DNA of 64,000 nt from Trichomonas vaginalis G3. Taxonomy: Eukaryota > Parabasalia > Trichomonadida > Trichomonadidae. Shown one piece after another: positions 17,689-27,658 of the stretch. Location of the stretch: the NCBI RefSeq assembly GCF_026262505.1, contig NC_067203.1, forward strand, positions 2,666,001 to 2,730,000, in the 5' to 3' direction. The stretch's first letter is position 1. Each line of letters opens with the position of its first letter. Position numbers and translations under genes: made by a program. Below the pieces are notes generated by a model that was not told the DNA's origin, ran no database searches, and saw nothing but the letters and a program-made list of their open reading frames with translations.

Positions 17689-18325
17689 TCTTAATTTTTT
17701 TTATTCTCTCTATTAAACTGTAAAATTAATGATTATAAATAACGTAGTGATCAATGTTCATCATTTCTAATCATTGTATTATTCTTATATTTTAACTTTA
17801 AACTTGGGATCATATTCTTTAAGTCTATCTCTCAAAATATGAGGGAATTGATTGGCTTACAGGCGTCGATTATGATTTCAAGTTTAATGCAAAAATAAAT
17901 TCAGTCAAATAATAGATACAACACATAATAGGAAATGAAATACAAAATTGAAATCAATTACATTTAAGAAAAGGGAGTGACACTTTAGTCAAACTTTAAG
18001 TGACCAATTTTGGATGTTGTACTATGTTGGTCGCCCTGCAGGGTACAATAGTGTATCAGGGCACGCTGAAAAATCCCCTATTGATCCCGAGATAAGAGAA
18101 ACTAAATACTATCATTCAAACGGTCAATTCTATTTATTTAAAGTCTCTAACTTGATCTAAAATCAAAATAATTTTGATTGATTTTGAAAATTACAAATAT
18201 TGTATAATAAGGAGCTGATCATTCATTACATTATATTAATTTGTAATGAAATTATTTGAAAATAGGTAAATTATCGCAATAAAAATAAATTTTATTTTCA
18301 AACACAATAATATGAAGACTAAATC
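17689..18325. other. Intergenic with a small palindromic patch
   Basis: No gene is visible in 637 bp between two converging genes. Around 18010-18055 TTGTAC and GTACAA flank the perfect palindrome CCCTGCAGGG, a GC-rich island in AT-rich DNA that may be a miniature-element remnant. Confidence 0.45.
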
Positions 18326-19720
18326 TTATTTAATAGGATCATTCATAACATCTCTTGAATCAAATTCAGAATATGTAGTAAGTGAAAGTGATGAATCGAT
18401 TCTGAAACACAAACATGCAGAAACAAAAGCAAAAATAGAAGCAGTGCCAATTGTATAAGCTGTATTATTTGTAAGCTTCATTATTCCTACACAAACAATG
18501 AGTTGAGATAATTGTTGTCCAATTACAACGAAAATATTGATAACTGACATATAGACAGCCATCTGTTCTTGTGGAACAGTTACTGCAATGACAGCAAATG
18601 GAATTGAGTTGCAAACAGCTAATGATATTCCTAATGGCATGTAAGTGAACATTAAACCATATTTGTTAGTAAGGAAACATCCAACAATTAATGATATCAT
18701 GGCAATAACCTGTGAAACAAAGAAAACGTACTTGGAATGAAATTTTTCAATAATCTTTGGTTGGAATAAGAGATACAATAGACCAAAAGCATTGGAAACA
18801 GCTAAAACAAGCATTCCGAAATCATTTCCTTGAATATTTTTGCCATTAAAAATATCATTTTCGAAAAAGTCAGGAATAAGGATTTGGAATGGAAAATAAG
18901 CCATCCAGGCAAACCCATATACAAAAGCAAACTGTGAAATGGGAGATGGCATAGTTTTGATGGCAAAATACATTTCTTTGAATGGAGAAACACGAGCAGG
19001 TATTTCATTGAGGGATTCTTCAGTGCCAAATATGCATGTTAACACTATTCCTAAGATAATTAAAATTGAGCCAGTAATAATCGTAATTTGATGCATATTT
19101 AGAGTTTTTATGTTTGCAAGGAGAGCAATACCTGTCATATTACCTATAAAGCCTGCAAACGAGATCATCATCGCAGCTATCGTGTTTGCAAGAACTTGCT
19201 GAGTTTTTGGAACTAAATCACCAATAATTGCACGAGCAGGAGATTGTACCATGTTGATTGCTATGTTAATGACAAGTAGAGTTACCCCGAGTGTAACAAT
19301 TCGAGAAGTTCTTTGTGATTTCGTGAGATTATCAAGTTTATCTGAAATGTAGTATAAAACGGCAAATCCTATAATGATAAAGACTCCACCTGCAATGATG
19401 AATGGCCTTCTGCGACCAAATTTGGATCTAAGAATATCACTGTAATGAGCGATAATTGGCTGAACGAATAAACCAGCAATTGGACCTGTAGAATATATGA
19501 GAGTGATATAAAGGTTCGATAAATTTAAACTTTTCATCATTGATCCGCAAATAGCGTATTCTACTGAATAAGCAATTTGGAAACTAATAACGGAGAAGCT
19601 TATAGCAATAATTCTCCAAATAGAGATACTACTTCTCCCTGATAATGGGATTTTTACAATCTGATCTGGTGAATATAGCTCAAAATCACTGAAAGAACGA
19701 TATGTCGGTTCCTCATTCAT
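18326..19720 (-). CDS. MFS transporter, SLC45/sucrose-proton symporter type
   Basis: The 464-residue protein has about twelve hydrophobic segments in two sets of six. The diagnostic stretch GPIAGLFVQPIIAHYSD followed by KFGRRRPFI between TM2 and TM3 is the signature of the plant sucrose transporter/animal SLC45 (GPH) branch of the major facilitator superfamily. A probable role is uptake of a disaccharide or similar sugar across the plasma or vesicle membrane; the substrate cannot be read from sequence. It starts at ATG 19720, with TCATA at 19725-19729 (minus strand) as a likely initiator giving a 7-base leader. Both cytosolic ends are hydrophilic. Confidence 0.85.
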   Translation of the reverse strand: MNEEPTYRSFSDFELYSPDQIVKIPLSGRSSISIWRIIAISFSVISFQIAYSVEYAICGSMMKSLNLSNLYITLIYSTGPIAGLFVQPIIAHYSDILRSKFGRRRPFIIAGGVFIIIGFAVLYYISDKLDNLTKSQRTSRIVTLGVTLLVINIAINMVQSPARAIIGDLVPKTQQVLANTIAAMMISFAGFIGNMTGIALLANIKTLNMHQITIITGSILIILGIVLTCIFGTEESLNEIPARVSPFKEMYFAIKTMPSPISQFAFVYGFAWMAYFPFQILIPDFFENDIFNGKNIQGNDFGMLVLAVSNAFGLLYLLFQPKIIEKFHSKYVFFVSQVIAMISLIVGCFLTNKYGLMFTYMPLGISLAVCNSIPFAVIAVTVPQEQMAVYMSVINIFVVIGQQLSQLIVCVGIMKLTNNTAYTIGTASIFAFVSACLCFRIDSSLSLTTYSEFDSRDVMNDPIK

Positions 19721-19724
19721 GATT

Positions 19725-19729
19725 TATGA
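19725..19729 (-). promoter_or_regulatory. Initiator-like TCATA of the SLC45-type gene
   Basis: TCATA on the minus strand, the A seven bases before the ATG. Confidence 0.5.
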
Positions 19730-19894
19730 AATTCGATACCGATCATTCAATTAGTGTGTTTATTATATGTGTAATTATATTGTTATTTTTGAATAAATAT
19801 TTTGTTAAGATTCCGGTAGAAAAAAACTAACAGTTTCAGTTTCCATACTTATCCTCAACTAGGGTTGTTAAAAATATCAAAAATTAGCGTTTTG

Positions 19895-19912
19895 AAGACA
19901 CCATGGTGTCTT
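19895..19912. repeat. 18-bp perfect palindrome
   Basis: AAGACACCATGGTGTCTT equals its own reverse complement. It lies about 170 bp upstream of the transporter gene. Confidence 0.85.
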
Positions 19913-20905
19913 ATAATTTTCCCTTCCTTATTGGCGTGTAGAAATCAATGCGCCAATAGATTGAAGAAGAAGAATTGTTTTTCTCTTAATGAACTTTAAT
20001 CCTTTTGATATAAGAATATTAAAAACATTAATATAATTATTCGAAATTAAAATTAAATTTTTTTTTTGGAAAATAACAGGATCCCGCATCCAACACGCAA
20101 CAACAAAACACAAAACACACTTTTTGGTTCTTTCATCGTTTTAATCGTAATTTATGTCATACATGATTTGGATAAATTTTACAAAAATAGAACCTATATT
20201 ATATTCTTTTCAAAGATTCTTGCAAATCATCAAAAATAATTGTATTTTAAAAAACGATCAAATTATCCTTTCATTATTTTAAACTTAAATTAGTTTTTAT
20301 GATTGACTAAAGCAATCATATTTATTCATCATTAAATAAACAAAAAAATAATATTTGAGAGTTATTTCAAAAAAACACATTGAATTTATTAATTTGTCTC
20401 AATTTCAGTATTATAAATTTTTATAATTTCAATATTTTGAAATACACTTTTTAATATTTCAATATTTATGATATTTCAATGTATTAAGTGGTCTCAAATT
20501 GAGCTTCTCAAATATAAGTTGGCCTATTCAAATAATAAAATTAAATAATATTTAAAATAATAAATAAAAGTGATTGAGGTCATAGCAAAACGACTGTTTC
20601 AGTCATTAATTCTTAAAAATAAAAAGGGTAAAAACTAAATACAATGGGTAAAATTCAATAGTGTCTGTGCTATCGTTCAATTTGAAGGTGTCTTTTGAAA
20701 CCGCAAGACACATTGAATTTTTGAATAGTGTATTATGGTTTGACAGACACCAATGAAAAAAATAAAATGATATTTATTTTAAATATATAAGATCCTTATA
20801 TAAAATATAAATATTTTATCGTTTTATTTTCTTGTTTTAGAAATGTTTTTTATTGAAAAATCAATAAAACTAACTCCAAAATAAAATTTTTGATTTAAAG
20901 ACACT

Positions 20906-21076
20906 ATGATGACACCAGGCAAATCTTCCAAGACACCTATCGTCGGGAATCTAACAACCCTATCCTCAACAATTCCTAACAAATTAGCTATTATATGCGA
21001 TTCTCTCAAAAAGTCGATTTCTGCCAGGTTCGCCTTTTGGACCCCACCAACTATTCTCTCTAATTGGGCATACTAA
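20906..21076 (+). other. Possible short ORF or gene remnant, 56 codons
   Basis: ATG ATG opens a 56-residue frame (MMTPGKSSKTPIVGNL, ending SARFAFWTPPTILSNWAY). Its composition is less AT-driven than surrounding non-coding DNA, so it may be the remains of a gene. No family is recognised. Confidence 0.25.
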
Positions 21077-21300
21077 CACAGATACAAAAAACTGATATAC
21101 AAGCCGAATCAATATATATGATTTTCTACATTTTACTTCAAGATTTCGAAATTGAAATGAGATCTTCAAACAGCACCAAACGTAACCAGATAAAGTCAAC
21201 TAGAATGGAGTAGGAAAGTTTATGCTAACACATTTAAGATGTGATTTTATTAATAAGATCCGTGACGCGCAACACGCCGATAAAATTTATTTTATATTGA

Positions 21301-22062
21301 ATGAAGCTCCTTTTAAGGGGGCTTTGCTTTTCATTTTGTGCATATCCCGCCATTGTATTTTGGTTGTGGATTGCAATTCCTATATCGTTAACATGCTGTT
21401 ACGGAATGTCTGTTGTTTCTGGAGAAATTTCATTATCTAATTTACCATTAGAATATTATTTCCTTTTAATACCAGAAATCAAATTGTTTTCACAAGTTGC
21501 TAGCTTCATACAAACACTAACTTTCATTCAAGTTTACTATTCAATTCGTAGATATATTAAAAAATGCATGACTCATGCAGCTCCCCGTGCAAGTATCAAA
21601 TTCAAAACATACTATAATATCGTAATATATCCTATTTATATTAATATTATTTCTTCATTTTTATTATGTTTTGTCACTCCAAAATCTTCATCTTTATTTA
21701 CAATTCATCCTTTAAACAATCAAATGCCAAACAAGTACACTGTCATATATATTATCATTTACTTCCTTTCATACGGTTGTGAACTGTCAATAATTTACAT
21801 CTACAACCGAGTTTATACAATAATGGAAGGAGACTTACGTCCTAATGGCTGGGTAGCAGATATTTTCATTTGTTTAGGATTTTTAATCAATTTCATCGCC
21901 CTCATTGAAGAAACATGTTTTCATACGAAGAGCTGGCTACTTATCATAGCCCCATGGGTTAGATTAATTTGGGGCTGGCTATCCTCATTCAAAAGAATTA
22001 TTGTTACAATAGGAGTGAATGGAAACAAATTTATTAAAGTTCCTGAGGAACTACTATACTAA
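21301..22062 (+). CDS. Six-TM membrane protein (Frag1/DRAM/Sfk1-like layout)
   Basis: 253 residues from ATG 21301. Hydrophobic segments lie at about residues 7-32, 62-82, 106-126, 144-164, 183-203 and 211-231. The first loop (GEISLSNLPLEYYFLLIPEIK) followed by helices with conserved Tyr and Arg resembles the general organisation of Frag1/DRAM/Sfk1 proteins, but I see no decisive motif. The C-terminus (KFIKVPEELLY) is cytosolic by positive-inside logic. Function unknown. Convergent with the ankyrin gene that follows, 43 bp between stops. Confidence 0.55.
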   Translation: MKLLLRGLCFSFCAYPAIVFWLWIAIPISLTCCYGMSVVSGEISLSNLPLEYYFLLIPEIKLFSQVASFIQTLTFIQVYYSIRRYIKKCMTHAAPRASIKFKTYYNIVIYPIYINIISSFLLCFVTPKSSSLFTIHPLNNQMPNKYTVIYIIIYFLSYGCELSIIYIYNRVYTIMEGDLRPNGWVADIFICLGFLINFIALIEETCFHTKSWLLIIAPWVRLIWGWLSSFKRIIVTIGVNGNKFIKVPEELLY

Positions 22063-22105
22063 TTTTGTTTGTATTTAATAAAATATAAATCATATCTCTA
22101 AAAAA

Positions 22106-24226
22106 TTATTTATTCATCATTTTTATCAAATAATTTTGATAAACAGGATTAGAAATCAAAGAACGATCAAAACTGGACGAATTATCCAGAAGTGCATTGT
22201 TTAATTTAATCATTGTTTGAGTAATTGGCCTTTGAATTATATCTAAGTCATAAAACTCCAACAAAGGAAGCAGATCTTCTTCTGTGAAGAGATCATTAGA
22301 TACTATACGTTCCGTTTGGTCACAATTTGTAATTAAAACAAATTTAACCAAATCAAAGTAATATTTCATTTCGTTATAGGACAATTCCCGGCCCAAATAC
22401 GTACTGATCTTTGATCCAACATCTACACCATTAATTTTGAATCTTGGATCTCCTGGTTCATAAATTTCGCTTTGATCGTTATTCAAAAGGTTTCTTTTAT
22501 GATAATCCATATCAATCAAGTCATATTTATCACAATCAATCTTTTCTAACAAGATTTTGCTGATTGTTTGTTCAGTATTCATGAGGATAGTTGTAATAAA
22601 GTAATCATAACCACTTTTTGTCTCTATTTTTATGTTATTCTCAAGTAGTATCTCCAAATATCTAACATCACCCATTGATAAAGCAATGAGAAATGGATCA
22701 ATGAACTGGAGACTCGGAAGATCAGTGAACAGGCTGAAAATATTACCATATTCTCTTAAATCCGTATGTAAATTGTAGCAATTTTCAATATCTGCTTTTC
22801 TTTCGATAAGTAATTTAAATATCTCAAATTTATCATAGCACATAGCAGCAATTAATGGATAAACAGATCCATTGTACTCATAATTGACATTTGCGCCCGA
22901 ATCAATGAGAAATTCAACAGTTTTCAAGTTACCAAGTTTAATTGCGTAAGAAAGAACAGAAAAGAGTTCGAAACCATCAAAACAATATTGATTAATATCA
23001 TGACCATTATCAATAAAGTACTTCATGACTTCAAAATCATCTGATTTAACTGCATTAAAGAGTAATGTCTTTCTTTGCTGAGAATATGACTTATAATTCT
23101 GCGGGTCAGGTATTAAATACTTGACTAAATCAATATCACCTGTTTCTACAGCTTGATCAAGTAAATCCGAAAAATTATATCCGTATTGCTGCAATAATTT
23201 GATCATTTCGACATTGCGTTGAGAAATAGCACATAACATGATACTATCTATATCTTCTTGAGTCAAAAATGCACTGAATTCATCATTATTCAAATCAAAA
23301 TATCCATGAGAAAGAAAATACTTAACAATTTCATAACAGTTCCTCTTAACAGCCAATGAGAATTGTCTGGGATTCATGAAATGGGAAATTCCGTCAAGTT
23401 CTAAAAAATGTGAAATTCTCCACGGATTTGAATAATCAACAAAACCATTGAAATCTTCAGGAAGACCGGTTTGTGATGTGACCAACCAATCAAAAATTTC
23501 TTGTCTTCTGTAACTTGTGGCGAAATAAATCGCATTTATCATTGATAAGTTCTTTTCTTCGGAGTAACTCTTGAGTCTATCCAAGTTATTCATGTATATC
23601 AAGGCCATGATACAATGCGGATGAGCTCTTTTGATATTCGAATTTTGGAATCGAAAATAACAGTTTTCGGCACCATAAATTAAACAAAAAGCTTCAATAT
23701 CGAGGTTTTCTTGGATGGATATAGCCAAAGGACTTGTTTTAATGAATTTTGTTAATGGAAAGTTTTTTAAGTCAGAAAGCTTATCATGGATGATTGCATC
23801 GTGTAGAGTACCTTTTGGATACCCATATCTGAGTATATATTTCATTGTTTCAGGATCATTATTTGAAAGTGCGTCAATATAGATTTTTGTTCTATCACTA
23901 CAATGTTTAAAGTCAGAGAATGTATAATAACCGCCAATAATCAACAAAGCAATAGGTTTTCCAGATATATATTTTGGAATTAAAGAATGTAGCTTTGGAT
24001 CGCGTTGTAATTCAATAAGAGCTTTTGTATATGTATCAATTTTGTGGTATCTAATGTTACAATATGTATTTATCAGAGAAATGTATTGAATTAAAATTCC
24101 ATCATTTGATTTTTCGTATTTTTTGAAAAAATCTGTAACAACATAAATATCATCATCCGTTAAGTTGTCAAGAATGGTTTCGAAGTTAGCTATATCCTCT
24201 AATTCTGGTAAAACGTAACCTTTCAT
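22106..24226 (-). CDS. Ankyrin-repeat protein (DUF3447-related), 706 aa
   Basis: I chose ATG 24226 (MKGYVLPELEDI); the longer frame starts with TTG. Ankyrin-like helix pairs cover most of the protein and are clearest at about residues 330-500: VKYFLSHGYFDLN, VEMIKLLQQYGYNF, IDLVKYLIPD, DFEVMKYFIDNGHDIN, NLKTVEFLIDSGANVN, KFEIFKLLIERKADI. The N-terminal ~110 residues form the helical domain seen in this trichomonad family. There is no membrane segment. It is a probable scaffold or adaptor; partners are unknown. The repeats are divergent in sequence, unlike the recently expanded array at 33332-37075, so this is an old gene. Confidence 0.8.
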   Translation of the reverse strand: MKGYVLPELEDIANFETILDNLTDDDIYVVTDFFKKYEKSNDGILIQYISLINTYCNIRYHKIDTYTKALIELQRDPKLHSLIPKYISGKPIALLIIGGYYTFSDFKHCSDRTKIYIDALSNNDPETMKYILRYGYPKGTLHDAIIHDKLSDLKNFPLTKFIKTSPLAISIQENLDIEAFCLIYGAENCYFRFQNSNIKRAHPHCIMALIYMNNLDRLKSYSEEKNLSMINAIYFATSYRRQEIFDWLVTSQTGLPEDFNGFVDYSNPWRISHFLELDGISHFMNPRQFSLAVKRNCYEIVKYFLSHGYFDLNNDEFSAFLTQEDIDSIMLCAISQRNVEMIKLLQQYGYNFSDLLDQAVETGDIDLVKYLIPDPQNYKSYSQQRKTLLFNAVKSDDFEVMKYFIDNGHDINQYCFDGFELFSVLSYAIKLGNLKTVEFLIDSGANVNYEYNGSVYPLIAAMCYDKFEIFKLLIERKADIENCYNLHTDLREYGNIFSLFTDLPSLQFIDPFLIALSMGDVRYLEILLENNIKIETKSGYDYFITTILMNTEQTISKILLEKIDCDKYDLIDMDYHKRNLLNNDQSEIYEPGDPRFKINGVDVGSKISTYLGRELSYNEMKYYFDLVKFVLITNCDQTERIVSNDLFTEEDLLPLLEFYDLDIIQRPITQTMIKLNNALLDNSSSFDRSLISNPVYQNYLIKMMNK

Positions 24227-24522
24227 TTGAAAAATTTTGTTCGCAAAATTTTGGGAAAATTTTTTTGACGAAAATGTAAAGAAAAACAAGATTAAACAAT
24301 TTTTGATTTCTCGTGGTCTGCTGCATTTTAGTGATTATCGTAAAACCATTCAATTCAGAAATTACGAAATCATCATCGACAAACATTTTGGAGATCATCG
24401 ATATAGCTGATGGAAAATAGATGTATTACCAAAGTACACAAAGAGTGATGAATCAAAAATCGATTACAATTTATACGACATAGGAAATTTACTAATTACA
24501 AACAAAAATATATATGGCAACA

Positions 24523-25560
24523 TTAGAACCTTGCGATGTTCTTTACGTAAGTTGAAACGTTGCCTTTAACAACCCACTGTGCAAGTTTTTTTAGGTTCAT
24601 TGGATTTTTGTTACTCGCTCCAATAACCCAGTTGATGATCTCAGTATCATTATATGTTTCTGCTGCATTGAGTAATGTGGATCTCTTAGAATCAACGCAA
24701 TTAATATCTTTGATTTTCTTAATTTTGTTGATTAAAAATCTGTAATCTTTTGTTTCGAGAACTGAATTCCATGAGAACCTAAGTTTATACTTAACTTCGA
24801 GCCAAAGGGCAACTGTGTAACGATGAGCTTTGATGGCAAGATCGATTGCGGAATTACTAATGTTTATGTTAGGAATGGATTCGCAAGTATGAATAATTGC
24901 TGGATTGCCACCAATTACAGCACAGTTGAATGTTTCCGAAGAGATAGGAGAACCATTTTCGAGTAGATAATGAAAACATTTCGAAGCTCCGTAATAAGCG
25001 CAGGCATCAAGAAGAATAAGCTCTTTGTAGTGTGGAGAATCAATCATAGACATGAAGCAATCAACTGTGTAAGGAGAATAGTTTTGGAAAAATTCCTTAA
25101 ACTTTAAGATATTATCGTGGAGAAGAGTATATTCGATTGACTTGAATTCATAAACATTTAAAATGTCTTGATGAGTCAATTCTTGTGAAAAGTGTAAGTT
25201 ATTTTGTCTGAACACAAAAATTTGCTCGTTTTGGATTGGACTTTTGGAATTTGATTCGATTATCTGATCATTATCCAAGAGCTTCCTTAATGAATACGAT
25301 TTAATGAAGATCGGGACTTTGGAGAAATGTAATCGGGTTTGCAAGTCCTTACAGAAATCATAGGCAGTGCCAAGGTTCATTAAATTATATGTGCAATAAT
25401 AACCAAGGGTTTCTAGTATTTGGTCAATGGAAATTACTTTCGAGTCGTAATATTTTAAAGTCTCAGCAAATATAACTTTGTAGTTGATAGGTGTTAAGCA
25501 CCATATTATTTCAATGGCATTCTTTTGTTGGATGACCTGCTGAGGAAGGGTTTTAAACAT
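24523..25560 (-). CDS. Ankyrin/DUF3447 protein, 345 aa
   Basis: ATG 25560 (MFKTLPQQVIQQKNAIEIIWCLTP). A helical N-terminal region is followed by the DUF3447-type core (LLDACAYYGASKCFHYLLENG, TFNCAVIGGNPAIIHTCE) and a few degenerate ankyrin units at the end. The protein at 27659-28789 has the same order: an N-terminal NAIEIIWCLT versus NHAIELLWSLT, ACAYYGASKCF versus AAAFYGAIQCF, and CAVIGGNPAIIHTCE versus CAIIGNDFEIINICD. The two are therefore divergently arranged paralogs. Function unknown, binding role presumed. Confidence 0.78.
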   Translation of the reverse strand: MFKTLPQQVIQQKNAIEIIWCLTPINYKVIFAETLKYYDSKVISIDQILETLGYYCTYNLMNLGTAYDFCKDLQTRLHFSKVPIFIKSYSLRKLLDNDQIIESNSKSPIQNEQIFVFRQNNLHFSQELTHQDILNVYEFKSIEYTLLHDNILKFKEFFQNYSPYTVDCFMSMIDSPHYKELILLDACAYYGASKCFHYLLENGSPISSETFNCAVIGGNPAIIHTCESIPNINISNSAIDLAIKAHRYTVALWLEVKYKLRFSWNSVLETKDYRFLINKIKKIKDINCVDSKRSTLLNAAETYNDTEIINWVIGASNKNPMNLKKLAQWVVKGNVSTYVKNIARF

Positions 25561-26736
25561 TAAGTAATTTGAGGTTTTTGAATTTTTGAAAAACCTGATA
25601 ATTAAAAAAAAATAAATTTAGTTAAAAATGTTTATCACATAATGATATACATATGTCAAAATTTGCGATCTTTTGGATTCTCAAATTTGACGATTATTAC
25701 TACTCAATCGATTTACTTTCGGCCTCTCAATTATAATTGAATAAAATAAGGATATATTTATAAATAAGCATATTTTAGATATGTTTTATTTGTATCCAAC
25801 TGATTATATTTTTGAATTCTACAGACAATTTTTGAATGGGCCCTTTGAAGATATCAATTCAATTTTTATTCAATGCGAAAACGAAGTTTTTAAATGAATT
25901 ATTTAATTTTAGATCATAATAAGGAATAAAAATGATACTATCAGTCATTCATGCTTCAGTTTTTCTTGTAACGACTTGTGTAAAATCTGTTTCAATTTTT
26001 TTAAATGACTTTGACTTTAGCTTTATTCTACCAATATTTGCATATTCTGAAAATTATTTTATGCTATCTAATAAATTTGGAAATCGGAATCGCGAATTCG
26101 CAAAACAGAAAATAACATATAGTGCTGACTATAGTATTGTGTTTGAAGGGTCATATAATATCATCATTTAAATGCATCCATCATTCGAATTGGAAATAAT
26201 TTTTATAAAATGAGAATTTATATCTAAAGAAGACTAATTATTAATATGTTTAAGAATAAACATAAAAATCAATGAGTTTGAAACACGACTTTTGCCTCAA
26301 AATCCGACTTATATAAAAATTGCATTAACGTGTACACACGACTCTTCAAAAACAAATATTATCACAATGATTTTTCACACATAGGTAAGCAATTTGGATC
26401 TGTATTGATGATTCAGCATACAAAACTCAATTTCTAACTAAAATTTTGAAGGCAAAAAAGGCAGATAATGAGATATGTGTAAGCAAATGAAATATAATAA
26501 TGTTTCGGTTTGCAAGCGACAGAGGATGAAAGAGATTTTGAGTATTTATACATGATTATAAAAAATAATTAATGAACGCAGATCGTTTCGCGTGGAGACT
26601 CTTATCGAATATTAGATTGATGTTTCAATCCTCATAAATGACAACACGGTCTGTAATATTCTGATGTATGCTGAAGTCTAAGCAGAAACATTATTCTCTT
26701 GTTGCATAAGTCATGATTCTAAATAAAAACATACAA
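25561..26736. other. Intergenic, 1.18 kb
   Basis: No convincing gene. A 79-codon frame at 25932-26171 has ATG but a composition like the flanks and no recognisable feature. No tRNA and no strong repeat seen. Confidence 0.55.
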
Positions 26737-27546
26737 TTATTTATTTTCTGTCTGAAGATATGAAATCTTTGCCTTCTGCTTTGCTCGCTCAATTTTCATT
26801 GAATTGATACTTGATTTCAAATTGTCATTTTCAGTATTCAGCTTCATTAAAGTATTTTCTAAAAGTTTAATTTCATTTAGATATTCCATATTTTCTCTTC
26901 GAAGTTTTTTATACTCATTATATTCATGAACATTTTGATATGGCTTTCTATTATTAGATACTGCTTTTGGCGGTGATAAACTTGTCTTAGAAGTACGATT
27001 TCTTGAAATTTGGGATTTTGATTTATCAATTTTTATTGATTGTTGTTTGTACGAATTCATGTCTATTGGAAATTCTTTAACTTGTGATTCTTTGTGTGAA
27101 TTTAATGCTATTGTATTTCTAATATTTTCTATTTTACGCTTAGAATATGAATTTTGTGGTGGACTTCGATTAAACAATTCATTATTTGAATCAGAATCAT
27201 AATTTGTCGTGTTTGATATTCGCGTTGTTTTAAATGATCTAACATCACGAGAATTAAAAGATTCTTCATCTTTCGAGTTTTGATCTATTATCTGGCGAGA
27301 TTTTTGAATAAATTCACTTATATCATTATTTGGATCTGCATTGTTAACAGGAACTATGGATAATGCTATCGAATCATCCCAATCATCCCAAATTTTACGA
27401 GATTCTATATCCAGAATTCGAACAGCTTCTTCAATTCGATCTTCTGGTGAATAACCATGCTCTGCTTCGGTAAGGATAGATTCTATTGCTTTCTTTTCAG
27501 GAGTGCTTAAGTGATGAGAATTCATTGGTGTACGTTTATTTTTCAT
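26737..27546 (-). CDS. Low-complexity protein with C-terminal coiled coil
   Basis: 269 residues from ATG 27546. Residues 15-60 are helical and acidic (EKKAIESILTEAEHG, with WDDWDD). Residues about 85-205 are rich in Ser, Asn, Lys and Arg and probably disordered. The last ~60 residues (about 208-269) form a leucine/asparagine coiled coil (EYLNEIKLLENTLMKLNTEND). No catalytic motif is seen; family not recognised. It lies between two divergent ankyrin paralogs. A cytoskeletal or centrin-type partner is possible but unsupported. Confidence 0.65.
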   Translation of the reverse strand: MKNKRTPMNSHHLSTPEKKAIESILTEAEHGYSPEDRIEEAVRILDIESRKIWDDWDDSIALSIVPVNNADPNNDISEFIQKSRQIIDQNSKDEESFNSRDVRSFKTTRISNTTNYDSDSNNELFNRSPPQNSYSKRKIENIRNTIALNSHKESQVKEFPIDMNSYKQQSIKIDKSKSQISRNRTSKTSLSPPKAVSNNRKPYQNVHEYNEYKKLRRENMEYLNEIKLLENTLMKLNTENDNLKSSINSMKIERAKQKAKISYLQTENK

Positions 27547-27649
27547 AATCAGTCATGAAAATCCAAAAAAAAAAAGATTCTAAATCAATTATCTCCTCTT
27601 AAAGCTAAGATTTATATCACGGATTAATTACTTTTTTCAAAAATAAATT

Positions 27650-27654
27650 TCATA
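27650..27654 (+). promoter_or_regulatory. Initiator-like TCATA
   Basis: TCATA with its A seven bases before ATG 27659; fits the trichomonad initiator consensus. Confidence 0.5.
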
Positions 27655-27658
27655 TTTG

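Larger units (their letters stand above)
19721..20905. other. Long intergenic region with recurrent GACACC/GGTGTC motifs
   Basis: About 1.2 kb without a convincing gene. An 18-bp perfect palindrome lies at 19895-19912, and (A)AGACAC or GTGTCT motifs recur near 20662, 20690, 20706 and 20745 (and on to 20925). A minus-strand frame at about 19945-20060 (NNYINVFNILISKGLKFI) resembles an ankyrin helix pair and may be a remnant of that family. Confidence 0.5.

Noticed and set aside
25932..26171. 79-codon plus-strand ORF as a gene
   Set aside because: AT-driven composition, no motif, and no initiator-like site close to the start.
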